From: Patescibacteria group bacterium
GTDB taxonomy: Bacteria > Patescibacteriota > Minisyncoccia > Phycocordibacterales > Phycocordibacteraceae
Direction: 5' to 3'
NCBI GenBank assembly: GCA_004296925.1
Contig: SCVI01000060.1
Location: forward strand, 1-15,252
DNA length: 15,252 bases
In this document: positions 1-5,929 of the stretch, piece by piece
Layout: every line of letters starts with the position of its first letter
How positions within the stretch are numbered: position 1 is the first letter of the stretch
The notes under the pieces: generated by a model
What the model saw: only the letters and a program-made list of their open reading frames with translations
Database searches by the model: none
What the model was told of the DNA's origin: nothing
Program-made: the position numbers and the translations under genes

Positions 1-13
1 AACTCTTAGAACT

Positions 14-35
14 AGCGATATAATCGCTTTCTTTT
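14..35 (+). terminator. Terminator-like hairpin at window start
   Basis: A perfect 6-bp stem (agcgat/atcgct, 14-19 and 23-28) with a three-base loop is followed by a T-rich run (28-35). This fits an intrinsic terminator for a gene lying upstream of the window. The stem is short, so a chance hairpin is possible. Confidence 0.4.
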
Positions 36-108
36 GGTACCCGAATGGAAGTATTTATAACGATTTTCTGCTAAAATTAGAAAATGGATTTTATTCAACC
101 GTTACTAT

Positions 109-136
109 TTGATAGCATCACATTGTGTTGCATAAT
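109..136 (+). promoter_or_regulatory. Promoter of the DUF5667 gene
   Basis: TTGATA (109-114) and CATAAT (131-136) are separated by 16 bases. Transcription would start near 143, only a few bases before the ATG at 146, so the mRNA is predicted to be leaderless or nearly so. No Shine-Dalgarno sequence precedes the ATG. Confidence 0.55.
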
Positions 137-145
137 TAACCTATT

Positions 146-1081
146 ATGAAAACATTAAAACTTATTTTAGTTTCAGCATTATTCATCCCATTTCTTGCAT
201 TTGCGCAAGAGGCACCAGTTACTAAAGCTTCTGCAGGACTTACTCCAGAGAGTACTTTCTACTTCCTTGATAGGTTAGGAGAAAACCTGCAAGAGTTTTT
301 CACTTTTAATAAAGAGGCAAAAGCAAGACTTCAGATTGAGTTTGCAAATGAAAGAATTGCTGAAATCAAGATTCTTGTTGAAACAAAAGGACCAGAGACA
401 AAAGGAATTGAAAAAGCAAAGACTTTACTTATAGGAAATGTTGCGCATGCCGCCGAAATTGTGCAAGAAGTAAAATCTTCAGGCAAAGAAGTTGCGACAC
501 TAGCAAAAGAACTTGACGATGAGTTTGATAAACAAGAGCAATTGCTCGTCAAGACATTCCAAGACGCTCAAAAGAAGTTAAAAGAAGACCGTTTAGCGAC
601 CGTGCGGAAACTCATAGAGGAAGCGCAAAATCTGGGAGATACTGAACAGGTTGTTGGACTAAAGGCTCAAGCGGAAGAATTAGTGTTGGGGATAGTGGCA
701 CTTAAGGGAGTACGAAATGAAATCAAAGAGTCATTCCGTAGTGAAAAAAGGAAGATAGAAGATGAACTTGATGACGAAGATAAAAAAGAGGACAAACAAG
801 AAGAATTGCGAGACGATGAAGATGAGGAACTGGAGGATGAGGAACTAGGGGAGGAAGATGAAGGAATAGAGGAGGAAGAGGTTGACGAGGAAGATGAAGA
901 TAATGAATCTGATAGAGAAAACTCTAAGCAAGATGCTGAAGAAATTCAAGAAGCTCTTGAAAAAGCTTTGGAAAACTCAAGCCTCTCAGAGACAGAGCGG
1001 GAAGCTCTAAAACAAGCTGGAGAAAAAGCTCGTGAGGATGCTAAACAGAAAGCAGAAGAATCTGATGAGGATAATGAGTAA
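146..1081 (+). CDS. Secreted DUF5667-type protein with long acidic tail
   Basis: The 311-residue product starts with a typical signal peptide (residues 1-20, hydrophobic core LILVSALFIPFLAF, likely cleavage after AFA). Residues about 30-55 (AGLTPESTFYFLDR... and LQEFFTFNKEAKARL) match the opening of the DUF5667 domain, a helical extracytoplasmic domain frequent in Patescibacteria and of unknown function. Residues to about 200 are predicted long amphipathic helices. From about 195 the sequence becomes extremely acidic, with runs of Glu and Asp up to about 263, then a charged Lys/Glu helix to the end. The acidic tail could bind cations or basic cell-surface polymers, which is inference. The start is set by the signal peptide and by a -10 box ten bases upstream. 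The gene appears monocistronic. Secretion is well supported; the role is not known. Confidence 0.85.
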   Translation: MKTLKLILVSALFIPFLAFAQEAPVTKASAGLTPESTFYFLDRLGENLQEFFTFNKEAKARLQIEFANERIAEIKILVETKGPETKGIEKAKTLLIGNVAHAAEIVQEVKSSGKEVATLAKELDDEFDKQEQLLVKTFQDAQKKLKEDRLATVRKLIEEAQNLGDTEQVVGLKAQAEELVLGIVALKGVRNEIKESFRSEKRKIEDELDDEDKKEDKQEELRDDEDEELEDEELGEEDEGIEEEEVDEEDEDNESDRENSKQDAEEIQEALEKALENSSLSETEREALKQAGEKAREDAKQKAEESDEDNE

Positions 1082-1244
1082 ATTATAATACCGTAACGCT
1101 CGGGTTTAAGTATAAAAAACTTGCAAAAATTGTCTAAACTTCCGCAACCTCTTTTCTCTCCATCGCTTTGATAAAAAGAAGCTGATTATACATATTTTCC
1201 ATGTATTGGGAGTCCGAGAAGATGCTTATTATATTGCCATGTTC
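1082..1244. other. Non-coding stretch downstream of the DUF5667 gene
   Basis: I see no gene or convincing terminator here. On the minus strand two TATAAT-like boxes occur (about 1185-1190 and 1227-1232), but neither leads to an open frame of useful length before the plus-strand gene. Confidence 0.4.
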
Positions 1245-1253
1245 GCGGAGCAA

Positions 1254-1294
1254 AGTACAAAAATAATCCCCCTAAGAGGGGATATTTTTATACT
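1254..1294. repeat. Long near-perfect hairpin in the inverted-repeat array
   Basis: The arms agtacaaaaataatcccc and its near reverse complement ending tatact pair over about 17 bp around the short loop ctaaga, with one mismatch and one bulge. It follows directly after the first gcggagca copy. Confidence 0.7.
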
Positions 1295-1543
1295 TACGCT
1301 TTCAGCGAGAGTAGGCGAGAACCGTAGGCGCCCATGAATAACGAGCGAAGCGATTATATTCATGGAGCGTTTCGAGGCTCTGCGAGAGGCGAGTCCTCTC
1401 AAAGAGGTTCGAGTTACCCAAGGGGTCCGACTAAGCCGATTCGGCTTTTCTGGATTGCGACTTGTATCCAATCGAAGACTCTTGGACAAGTCGGGAAACT
1501 GCGATTTTCTAGATTGCTTCGCAATAACAAAATCGGGAGCCCA

Positions 1544-1616
1544 CCCGCGGAGCATCTAAGGAAAATACATCGCCCCACAAGGGGCGTTTTGTATTTTCTT
1601 AGACTGCGACCGCGGG
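1544..1616. repeat. Nested double hairpin in the inverted-repeat array
   Basis: An inner hairpin (1556-1602) pairs ctaaggaaaatac with gtattttcttag and tcgcccc with ggggcg around an acaa loop. An outer stem pairs cccgcgg (1544-1550) with ccgcggg (1610-1616). The second gcggagca copy lies between the outer and inner stems. Both levels pair well, which is unlikely by chance. Confidence 0.65.
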
Positions 1617-1668
1617 AAAGCTTTTCGAAGAAAAGCGCTCAAGCGGAGCATTGACTCGAATTTCGGGA

Positions 1669-1693
1669 AAGCCGTGTGCAAATAACACGGCTT
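1669..1693 (-). terminator. Hairpin 3' of the GFA gene, possible terminator
   Basis: A perfect 9-bp stem (aagccgtgt/acacggctt) with a seven-base loop lies about 15-40 bases after the stop of the minus-strand GFA gene. Read on the minus strand it is followed by only a short T stretch, so it may be a weak terminator or simply the last unit of the hairpin array. Confidence 0.4.
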
Positions 1694-1708
1694 ACAAGCG
1701 GAGCAAAA

Positions 1709-2086
1709 CTAAATCTCTTGGGGCAGGTCGTCGTGAATAATAATCCAAGGCAATTTTTGAGAAACCCAGATATGTTTTTGAAGTACGAAAGATGAAGGGT
1801 CATCGAAAACTCCTATAGGTATAAAAAGCTTGTTTGGTACTTCCTTGTAAGTATATGCAAAAGGCGACCCACAGGTATCGCAGAAAGAACGGATAACTTT
1901 TTCTGAAGACGCATAATTTTTAGGTATACCTTGCGACAACGTAACGACATTTTCATCATAACCAGCAAACACAGTGTAAGGAGACCCACTTATCTTTCGA
2001 CAATCTATACAGTAACAAGCACCAACCCAATAAGGGTCTTTGGTTACTTTGAATCTTATAGTGCCACAATGGCATCCGCCCTCCAT
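1709..2086 (-). CDS. GFA / CENP-V family zinc-binding protein
   Basis: The 125-residue product has the cysteine pattern of the GFA (glutathione-dependent formaldehyde-activating enzyme)/CENP-V fold. From the start used here these are CxC at residues 5 and 7, CxCxxC at 24-29, and CxxC at 69-72, with the typical opening MEGGCHCGTIRF and the motif CYCIDCRKISGSPY. Members bind one or two zinc ions, and most bacterial ones have no proven substrate; formaldehyde-glutathione activity should not be assumed. Length is normal for the family. The start at 2086 is preferred over the in-frame ATG at 2092 because families begin MxGxCxCG and because a TAGGAT -10 box (2095-2100, minus strand) leaves only two bases before the 2092 ATG. 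The gene is divergent from the GerMN gene and shares its control region. Confidence 0.85.
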   Translation of the reverse strand: MEGGCHCGTIRFKVTKDPYWVGACYCIDCRKISGSPYTVFAGYDENVVTLSQGIPKNYASSEKVIRSFCDTCGSPFAYTYKEVPNKLFIPIGVFDDPSSFVLQKHIWVSQKLPWIIIHDDLPQEI

Positions 2087-2089
2087 ATA

Positions 2090-2129
2090 CATCTATCCTA
2101 CTACGAGATAGATTTTAGTATCATCTATC
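2090..2129. promoter_or_regulatory. Phased heptamers between divergent genes, operator candidate
   Basis: The heptamer atctatc occurs at 2091-2097 and 2123-2129, and its reverse complement gatagat at 2107-2113. The three copies are spaced exactly 16 bases apart with alternating orientation. The first copy overlaps the -10 box of the minus-strand gene, and the array ends just upstream of the plus-strand -10. This geometry would suit a regulator controlling both genes, but three heptamers in AT-rich DNA may also be coincidence. Confidence 0.35.
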
Positions 2130-2141
2130 AAACAAAGCTGG

Positions 2142-2150
2142 TGCTACCAT
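2142..2150 (+). promoter_or_regulatory. Extended -10 promoter of the GerMN gene
   Basis: TGcTACCAT matches the extended -10 pattern TGnTAnnnT and ends six bases before the ATG at 2157, predicting a leaderless transcript. No convincing -35 box is visible. Confidence 0.45.
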
Positions 2151-2156
2151 TGATAT

Positions 2157-2678
2157 ATGAAAATACGCACCACTCTGGCGCTCGTAATTATTTTTTTAGT
2201 GGTTCTCGCAGGTGGGTTTTGGTATGTGAATAGATTGCCCGCTGTATCGGAGTCAAATACTTCCACTAGTGCTGAGGAGAACGTAACGCCAATCAAACTT
2301 TATTTTTACAACCCATCTCTTGATCAAGGTATAGGGGGCGTTCAATGTAGTAAGAACGGATTGGTTGAAGTTTTGCGAGAACTCCCAAAAACCGAAACTC
2401 CACTTAAAGACAGTATTGAGCTTCTTTTGCGAGGGGAACTTTCTGCAGAGGAACGGACGCAGGGGATCACAACTGAATTCCCATTGTCCGGCGTTTCTCT
2501 CACAAGTGCGACGATTAATAATGGAGTCGCAACACTTACATTTGACGACCCACAACAAAAAACAGTAGGGGGTTCTTGCAGGACTGCGATTTTATGGGCA
2601 CAAATTAGAGCAACCGCAGAACAATTTCCTACCGTCACTTCAGTGCGCTTTATGCCTGAAGACTTGTTCCAGCCCTAA
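2157..2678 (+). CDS. Membrane-anchored GerMN-domain protein
   Basis: The 173-residue product has an N-terminal signal anchor (residues 5-25, LALVIIFLVVLAGGFWYV), a Ser/Thr/Glu-rich linker (30-44), and a GerMN domain from about 46 to the end. Visible features of that domain are PIKLYFYNP, a conserved Cys before GLVEVLRELP, the helix LKDSIELLLRGELSAEE, the strand GVATLTFDD, and the final TVTSVRFMPED. GerMN domains occur in the spore protein GerM and in many non-sporulating bacteria as extracytoplasmic modules with no known enzymatic activity. There is no lipobox cysteine, so it should stay as a single-pass anchored protein rather than a lipoprotein. It is divergent from the GFA gene and has no clear terminator before the antiporter gene 67 bases downstream, although that gene has its own promoter. 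Confidence 0.8.
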   Translation: MKIRTTLALVIIFLVVLAGGFWYVNRLPAVSESNTSTSAEENVTPIKLYFYNPSLDQGIGGVQCSKNGLVEVLRELPKTETPLKDSIELLLRGELSAEERTQGITTEFPLSGVSLTSATINNGVATLTFDDPQQKTVGGSCRTAILWAQIRATAEQFPTVTSVRFMPEDLFQP

Positions 2679-2732
2679 CAAGTGATCACAAGTCTTGGTT
2701 ACTACTCAAAGTTAGAAAATACAGTCCTTGTG

Positions 2733-2738
2733 TATAAT
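2733..2738 (+). promoter_or_regulatory. Consensus -10 box of the antiporter gene
   Basis: A perfect TATAAT, preceded directly by TG, ends seven bases before the ATG at 2746. This puts the transcription start essentially on the start codon. It argues against the in-frame TTG at 2728, which lies upstream of the -10 box. Confidence 0.6.
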
Positions 2739-2745
2739 TGAGGCA

Positions 2746-4389
2746 ATGGATAGCGTCTTTATGGAATTGGCAGTCATGCTCTCGTTGGCGTCGGTCATTG
2801 GGTATGTCGCCATGCGATTCAGGCTTCCTTTGGTGATGGCATACCTCCTTGCAGGGGTAGCGTTGTCTTCCTACCACGTCTCTGATTTAGCGGTACTTCA
2901 CACACTTCCTGAAATAGGAATTGCTTTCGTTCTGTTTTTAATCGGAATGGAACTTAATTTGAGTGAGATCCGCTCTCTTGGCCGCCCAATTATTTTTGCA
3001 ACATTCTTTCAAATTGTGATGTCTTCTGTCGCAGGATTTTTCCTTGCCTCGTTCTTTGGTTTCGCGGGCACAGAAGCAATGATTTTAGGTCTTTCGTTAG
3101 GATTTGCTTCAACGATTGTTATTGTAAAAATGCTCTCTGACAAAAGGGACACCGCGTCTTTATACGGAAAACTCTCTATTGGTATTCTTCTTGTGGAAGA
3201 CCTTGTTGCCATCATCGCGATGGTTGCCATTACTGGGAATCTTATTTCTTTTGGTTTCAGCACAGAGCTCATTCAACCGTTGTTCATTTTTGCACTAAAG
3301 GCCGTTGGATTAATTGTTATTACATTTTTTGTGTCTCGCTATGTGCTCCCACCTCTTTTCAACAGAGTGGCCAAATCTGTTGAATTACTCTTTTTGGCAG
3401 CAATTACGTGGTGTTTTATTTTTACTGCGCTTGCGCTATTTGCCGGTTTCTCAGTAGTGATTGGCGCCTTTCTCGCCGGAGTTGCGCTTGCATCTTCTCC
3501 GTATCAAATACAGATTCAGGCAAAAGTAAAACCAATCAGAGATTTCTTTGTCGCCTTGTTCTTTATATATATCGGTTCACAAGTGGACTTTGGAGGTATG
3601 CGGGATTCTTTGCCTCTTATTCTAGGATTTACCGCTCTTGCTCTTTTGCTTAAACCATTTGCGTATCTTGTTGGGTTAAGTTTTTTCAAATTTCGCAAAC
3701 GTACTCTTTTTTATACAGCACTTAACCTAACTCAGGTATCAGAGTTCTCACTCATTATTGTTCTCTTGGCAGTTCAACATGGGTTTGCTTCTGACGCAGC
3801 GCTCGCCATCATTGCTGGCTCTGCGGTGCTCTCTATTATGATTTCATCAACCATGTTGAATCATTCAGAAACCATTTATGCTTTTATGAAACCTTTTGTT
3901 GCGCGTTTTCAAAAGAGAGAAGCCATTGATATTCTTCCAGAAGCAGTACTTCCATCCTTCTCAAAACATGTGGTTGTTATTGGTGCAGATCGTGTAGGAA
4001 AAGTAGTTATAGAGCATTTAAGGAAAGCAAATATAGAAACAGTCGTCTTAGACTACAACCCCACAACCGTGCGTGCCTTGAGAGCAGATGGGTACCACGT
4101 TCTGTACGGTGACGTGAGTGACTCTGAGGTTATTGATAATCTTCAGCTTGAAACAGCACACTTAGTTATTTCTACTGCAAGTGGCATGCGAGACTCGCTT
4201 GCGCTTCTTGATGCCTGTAAAAGAAAAGGGGTGAAGGCACAAGTAATCGTTCGTACTGTTGACGCAAGCCAAGAGGAAGCGCTTAAATTAGCGGGAGCTG
4301 ATTATGTTATTTTCCCTGAACGTGTTTCAGGCGACTTTCTTGTTTCTAAATTAGAAGACGAGTGGCCCAATCTTCATTTTTCAGAGTAG
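2746..4389 (+). CDS. CPA2-family cation/proton antiporter with TrkA-N domain
   Basis: The 547-residue product has a membrane part (about residues 5-375, roughly 11-13 helices) of the Na+/H+ exchanger type, followed by a cytoplasmic TrkA-N (RCK) domain from about 408. In the membrane part the helix with VEDLVAI (around 150-156) carries the acidic pair position used by CPA2 antiporters for ion coupling, and TIVIVKML precedes it. The RCK domain opens HVVVIGADRVGKVVIEHL, a Rossmann loop for NAD(H) or another nucleotide, followed by an acidic residue at the end of strand 2 (VVLDYNP) and by GDVSD. The architecture matches KefB/KefC-like or NhaP/Kha-type exchangers that move K+ or Na+ against H+ under nucleotide control. 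The TrkA-C domain is absent or very short. The ion is not determinable from sequence. The start at 2746 is chosen because the TATAAT box overlaps the longer TTG frame. Confidence 0.9.
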   Translation: MDSVFMELAVMLSLASVIGYVAMRFRLPLVMAYLLAGVALSSYHVSDLAVLHTLPEIGIAFVLFLIGMELNLSEIRSLGRPIIFATFFQIVMSSVAGFFLASFFGFAGTEAMILGLSLGFASTIVIVKMLSDKRDTASLYGKLSIGILLVEDLVAIIAMVAITGNLISFGFSTELIQPLFIFALKAVGLIVITFFVSRYVLPPLFNRVAKSVELLFLAAITWCFIFTALALFAGFSVVIGAFLAGVALASSPYQIQIQAKVKPIRDFFVALFFIYIGSQVDFGGMRDSLPLILGFTALALLLKPFAYLVGLSFFKFRKRTLFYTALNLTQVSEFSLIIVLLAVQHGFASDAALAIIAGSAVLSIMISSTMLNHSETIYAFMKPFVARFQKREAIDILPEAVLPSFSKHVVVIGADRVGKVVIEHLRKANIETVVLDYNPTTVRALRADGYHVLYGDVSDSEVIDNLQLETAHLVISTASGMRDSLALLDACKRKGVKAQVIVRTVDASQEEALKLAGADYVIFPERVSGDFLVSKLEDEWPNLHFSE

Positions 4390-4453
4390 TGATTTAAACA
4401 CATGCTAGAAAAGCTTGGGAGCATAGTATTATATGAAGTATATTCATTAATCA

Positions 4454-4482
4454 GTCGTGCTCCAAGTGATGAATAGCACGAC
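4454..4482. repeat. 8-bp inverted repeat upstream of the small basic gene
   Basis: gtcgtgct (4454-4461) and agcacgac (4475-4482) are perfect inverted copies around a 13-base spacer. They end against a CATAAT box (4482-4487) that may be the -10 of the next gene, so this could be an operator or a weak terminator of the antiporter gene. Confidence 0.35.
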
Positions 4483-4500
4483 ATAATCACACTAGATTAC

Positions 4501-4626
4501 ATGGGAAATAATGGTCACGGCGTAAGCCCAAAAAAGAAACACAAGAGTCCACATAAAACAGCAAAACGCCTTGCAGCAAAGCAGGTGATGCTTGCAGCAA
4601 AAGCCAGCAAAAAGAAAAGAAAATAA
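4501..4626 (+). CDS. 41-residue, very basic small protein
   Basis: The frame encodes MGNNGHGVSPKKKHKS... and ends ...ASKKKRK. About a third of the residues are Lys or Arg, four are His and only one class of hydrophobic helix is visible (AKRLAAKQVMLAAKAS). No family is recognised. Such composition suits binding to nucleic acid or ribosomes, which is inference only. Support for a real gene comes from a CATAAT box (4482-4487) at leaderless distance and, above all, from a strong intrinsic terminator that begins eight bases after the stop codon. No ribosome binding site is present, as with its neighbours. It is too short to be found by many gene callers. Confidence 0.6.
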   Translation: MGNNGHGVSPKKKHKSPHKTAKRLAAKQVMLAAKASKKKRK

Positions 4627-4633
4627 TGCTCAT

Positions 4634-4666
4634 AAAAAACATCCCATACCGGGGTGTTTTTTATTA
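4634..4666 (+). terminator. Strong intrinsic terminator
   Basis: A 12-bp stem (aaaaaacatccc at 4634-4645 with ggggtgtttttt at 4651-4662, one G-T pair) encloses the loop atacc. The A-run and T-run make it work on either strand, though the only nearby gene it can serve is the small basic gene. Confidence 0.85.
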
Positions 4667-4690
4667 CGTGTAAATTAAGTTCTCGTTGTG

Positions 4691-4734
4691 ACGGTCTAGT
4701 ATAATTATGCTATAGCATAATTATACTAGACCGT
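4691..4734. repeat. Perfect 44-bp palindrome, family copy 1
   Basis: The left half is 22 bases starting acggtctagtataattatgc, and the right half is its exact reverse complement with no loop. The core is shared with copies at 8983-9026 and 9678-9723. Relative to them the core differs at one position in each arm (t for a at core position 13, with the matching change opposite), so the palindrome remains perfect. It starts 64 bases after the stop of the small basic gene and lies 28 bases beyond that gene's terminator. Confidence 0.95.
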
Positions 4735-4764
4735 GTTCTCGATTATACTAGACCATGTTCTCGC
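4721..4764 (+). repeat. 22-base tandem duplication of the palindrome's right arm
   Basis: The 22 bases at 4721-4742 (ttatactagaccgtgttctc and two more) are repeated at 4743-4764 with two differences. The copy includes the outer part of the right arm plus flanking gttctcg. A further gttctcg occurs to the left at 4679-4685, so copy 1 lies between short direct repeats. Confidence 0.85.
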
Positions 4765-4862
4765 CTTATCGTTCGAAAGAAGTTAGTTTTCCCTTCACAT
4801 AAAACACATTAAGGACATGTCAAAGTAGGGTGTGCTCTTATTTATTTGTAATTAAACTTTAT

Positions 4863-5111
4863 ATGGGAATCATTATATGGATTGTGTTCGGCGGATTAGT
4901 AGGATGGGTTGCTTCTATGATTATGAAAACGAACTCACAGCAAGGAATGTTTATTGATATTGGTGTAGGTATCATTGGTGCGGTTATTGGCGGGTGGCTT
5001 ATGAGTGCTATTGGCGGAAGAGGTATTGAAGGTTTTGATCTATATAGCTTTCTCGTCGCACTTTTGGGAGCCTGTGTTTTTATTGCACTTCTTAAGTTAC
5101 TACAACGTTAA
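4863..5111 (+). CDS. GlsB/YeaQ/YmgE-family membrane protein
   Basis: The 82-residue product has three hydrophobic segments (about 2-18, 29-51 and 58-79) with the glycine-rich pattern of the transglycosylase-associated family: IIWIVFGGLVGWVAS, then GIVG-like VGIIGAVIGGWLMSAIGG, then SFLVALLGACVFIALLKLL. Members are small inner-membrane proteins linked to stress responses in several bacteria; the enzymatic name of the family is historical and not a known activity. Length is typical. The ATG at 4863 is preferred over an in-frame GTG at 4830 because the family begins MGIIxWIxxGxxxGWxA and the extra residues are not hydrophobic in the expected way. A possible -10 (TAAACT, 4853-4858) is weak. No terminator is visible between it and the next gene. 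Confidence 0.88.
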   Translation: MGIIIWIVFGGLVGWVASMIMKTNSQQGMFIDIGVGIIGAVIGGWLMSAIGGRGIEGFDLYSFLVALLGACVFIALLKLLQR

Positions 5112-5185
5112 TGCAATAGTGTGCTTTGAATTAGCTGTAACGCATTATCGAGCTGAAAAGGCGGTACGTTTTTTCACGCCTGCGG

Positions 5186-5194
5186 TGTTACTCT
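5186..5194 (+). promoter_or_regulatory. Extended -10 promoter of the YdeI/OmdA-like gene
   Basis: TGtTACTCT fits TGnTAnnnT and ends exactly six bases before the ATG at 5201, predicting a leaderless mRNA. No -35 box is evident. Confidence 0.45.
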
Positions 5195-5200
5195 TGAGAG

Positions 5201-5455
5201 ATGTCTCTGAAAAATGTTTCAAAAGGTACGGTTCATACTGTACCGAAAGACCTTAAGGACGCAATTACGGCTTCAAAAAAAGTACGCAATGTGTGGGAAG
5301 ATATAACGCCACTCGCACGAAATGAGTGGATTTGTTGGGTCACCTTAGTTAAAAAGGTGGAGACGAGGAAACATCACATAAAACGTGCGGTGAGTGAACT
5401 TGCCGAAGGGAAGCGTCGTCCGTGTTGTTGGGCAGGTTGTCCGCATAGGAGTTAA
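5201..5455 (+). CDS. YdeI/OmpD-associated (OmdA) family small protein
   Basis: The 84-residue product matches the C-terminal OmdA module: VPKDLKDAITASKKVRNVWE, then ITPLARNEWICWV, then KKVETRKHHIKRAVSELAEGKRRPCCWAGCPH. The family is sometimes named bacteriocin-protection or YdeI/OmpD-associated; its biochemical role is not established. Longer relatives carry an extra N-terminal DUF1801-like part that is missing here, but short stand-alone forms are common. The Cys-Cys-Trp and Cys-Pro-His near the end may bind metal, which is inference. It follows the GlsB-like gene on the same strand with a 89-base gap and has its own extended -10 box. Confidence 0.85.
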   Translation: MSLKNVSKGTVHTVPKDLKDAITASKKVRNVWEDITPLARNEWICWVTLVKKVETRKHHIKRAVSELAEGKRRPCCWAGCPHRS

Positions 5456-5503
5456 TTAGATGCTGTAATATATATAAAGTATCTTTTATATAAAAATATA
5501 CGT

Positions 5504-5920
5504 ATGAATCAAAAAGGAATATTTCTCAGCTTATTTGCAATTCTACTAATTGGAGGCGCTGTGTACTTTATTAGCAGTAAGGATAACAACATACTCGAAA
5601 ACAGTGACGCTATACAGATGCCTGTTACGTCGGGTGAAAATCCAACGCCAGGTAGCTCGGTGCATGATTTGCCTATTGAGCCCGCAGCTGTCGTAGCTCG
5701 GCAAGATCTTGCCACGAAACTCTCAGTTGAAGCTACGTCAATTGTCATAATGAGCGTTCTTCCAAAAACATGGAATGATGGTTGTTTGGGTCTTGGAAAA
5801 GCAGAGGAGAGTTGCTTGCAGGCACTTGTACCAGGATTCAAGGTTGAAATGCTTGCAAAAGGAGAAACATATTTCTACCGTACCGATGTAACAGGAACAA
5901 GTATCAGACAAGAAAATTAA
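5504..5920 (+). CDS. Membrane-anchored protein, unknown C-terminal domain
   Basis: The 138-residue product has an N-terminal anchor (residues 5-24, GIFLSLFAILLIGGAVYFIS), a disordered linker rich in Pro, Ser and Asn (25-62), and a compact domain from about 63. The domain shows the spaced pattern ARQDLATKL, VEATSIVIMSV, W-N-D-GCLGLG, a second Cys, LVPGFKVEMLAKGETYFYRTD. I have a general recollection of similar small domains in secreted proteins of other bacteria, but I cannot name a family. The two cysteines (in GCLGL and ESCL) could form a disulfide outside the membrane. AT-rich sequence with TATAAA (5489-5494) is the likely -10. The next gene begins nine bases after its stop, so the two are probably cotranscribed. 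Confidence 0.75.
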   Translation: MNQKGIFLSLFAILLIGGAVYFISSKDNNILENSDAIQMPVTSGENPTPGSSVHDLPIEPAAVVARQDLATKLSVEATSIVIMSVLPKTWNDGCLGLGKAEESCLQALVPGFKVEMLAKGETYFYRTDVTGTSIRQEN

Positions 5921-5929
5921 CTATTTTTT

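Larger units (their letters stand above)
1245..1705. repeat. Dense array of inverted repeats, possible structured RNA or mosaic palindromic element
   Basis: About 460 bases consist almost entirely of consecutive hairpins and look richer in G+C than the flanks. Examples are a long near-perfect stem at 1254-1294, catgaata/tattcatg at 1333-1364, gagagg/cctctc at about 1384-1400, aagccg/cggctt at 1433-1447, a bulged 10-bp stem around 1468-1502, a nested stem around 1502-1535 containing attgc/gcaat, a nested pair at 1544-1616, gcttttc/gaaaagc near 1620-1636, and a 9-bp stem at 1669-1693. The octamer gcggagca occurs four times between hairpins (1245, 1547, 1643, 1698). Open frames exist on both strands but overlap each other and encode Arg/Ser-rich sequence with no family character, as expected of palindromic DNA. 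It could be a cluster of palindromic repeats, a structured non-coding RNA, or remnants of a mobile element. Confidence 0.65.

Noticed and set aside
1229..1654. Overlapping open frames of about 100 codons on both strands in the hairpin region
   Set aside because: They mirror each other because the DNA is palindromic. The products are Arg/Ser-rich without family motifs, and no promoter or start signal supports them.
4402..4476. 24-codon frame directly after the antiporter gene
   Set aside because: No -10 box at the usual distance and no other support. Its end overlaps the inverted repeat at 4454-4482.
4691..4734. Palindromes as intrinsic terminators, dif site or CRISPR repeats
   Set aside because: They have no T-run and no loop. 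Multiple copies argue against a dif site. They are not regularly spaced and have no spacers, so they are not a CRISPR array.
5005..5256. Open frame overlapping the GlsB-like and YdeI-like genes
   Set aside because: It runs in another frame across two well-supported genes and has no coherent composition.
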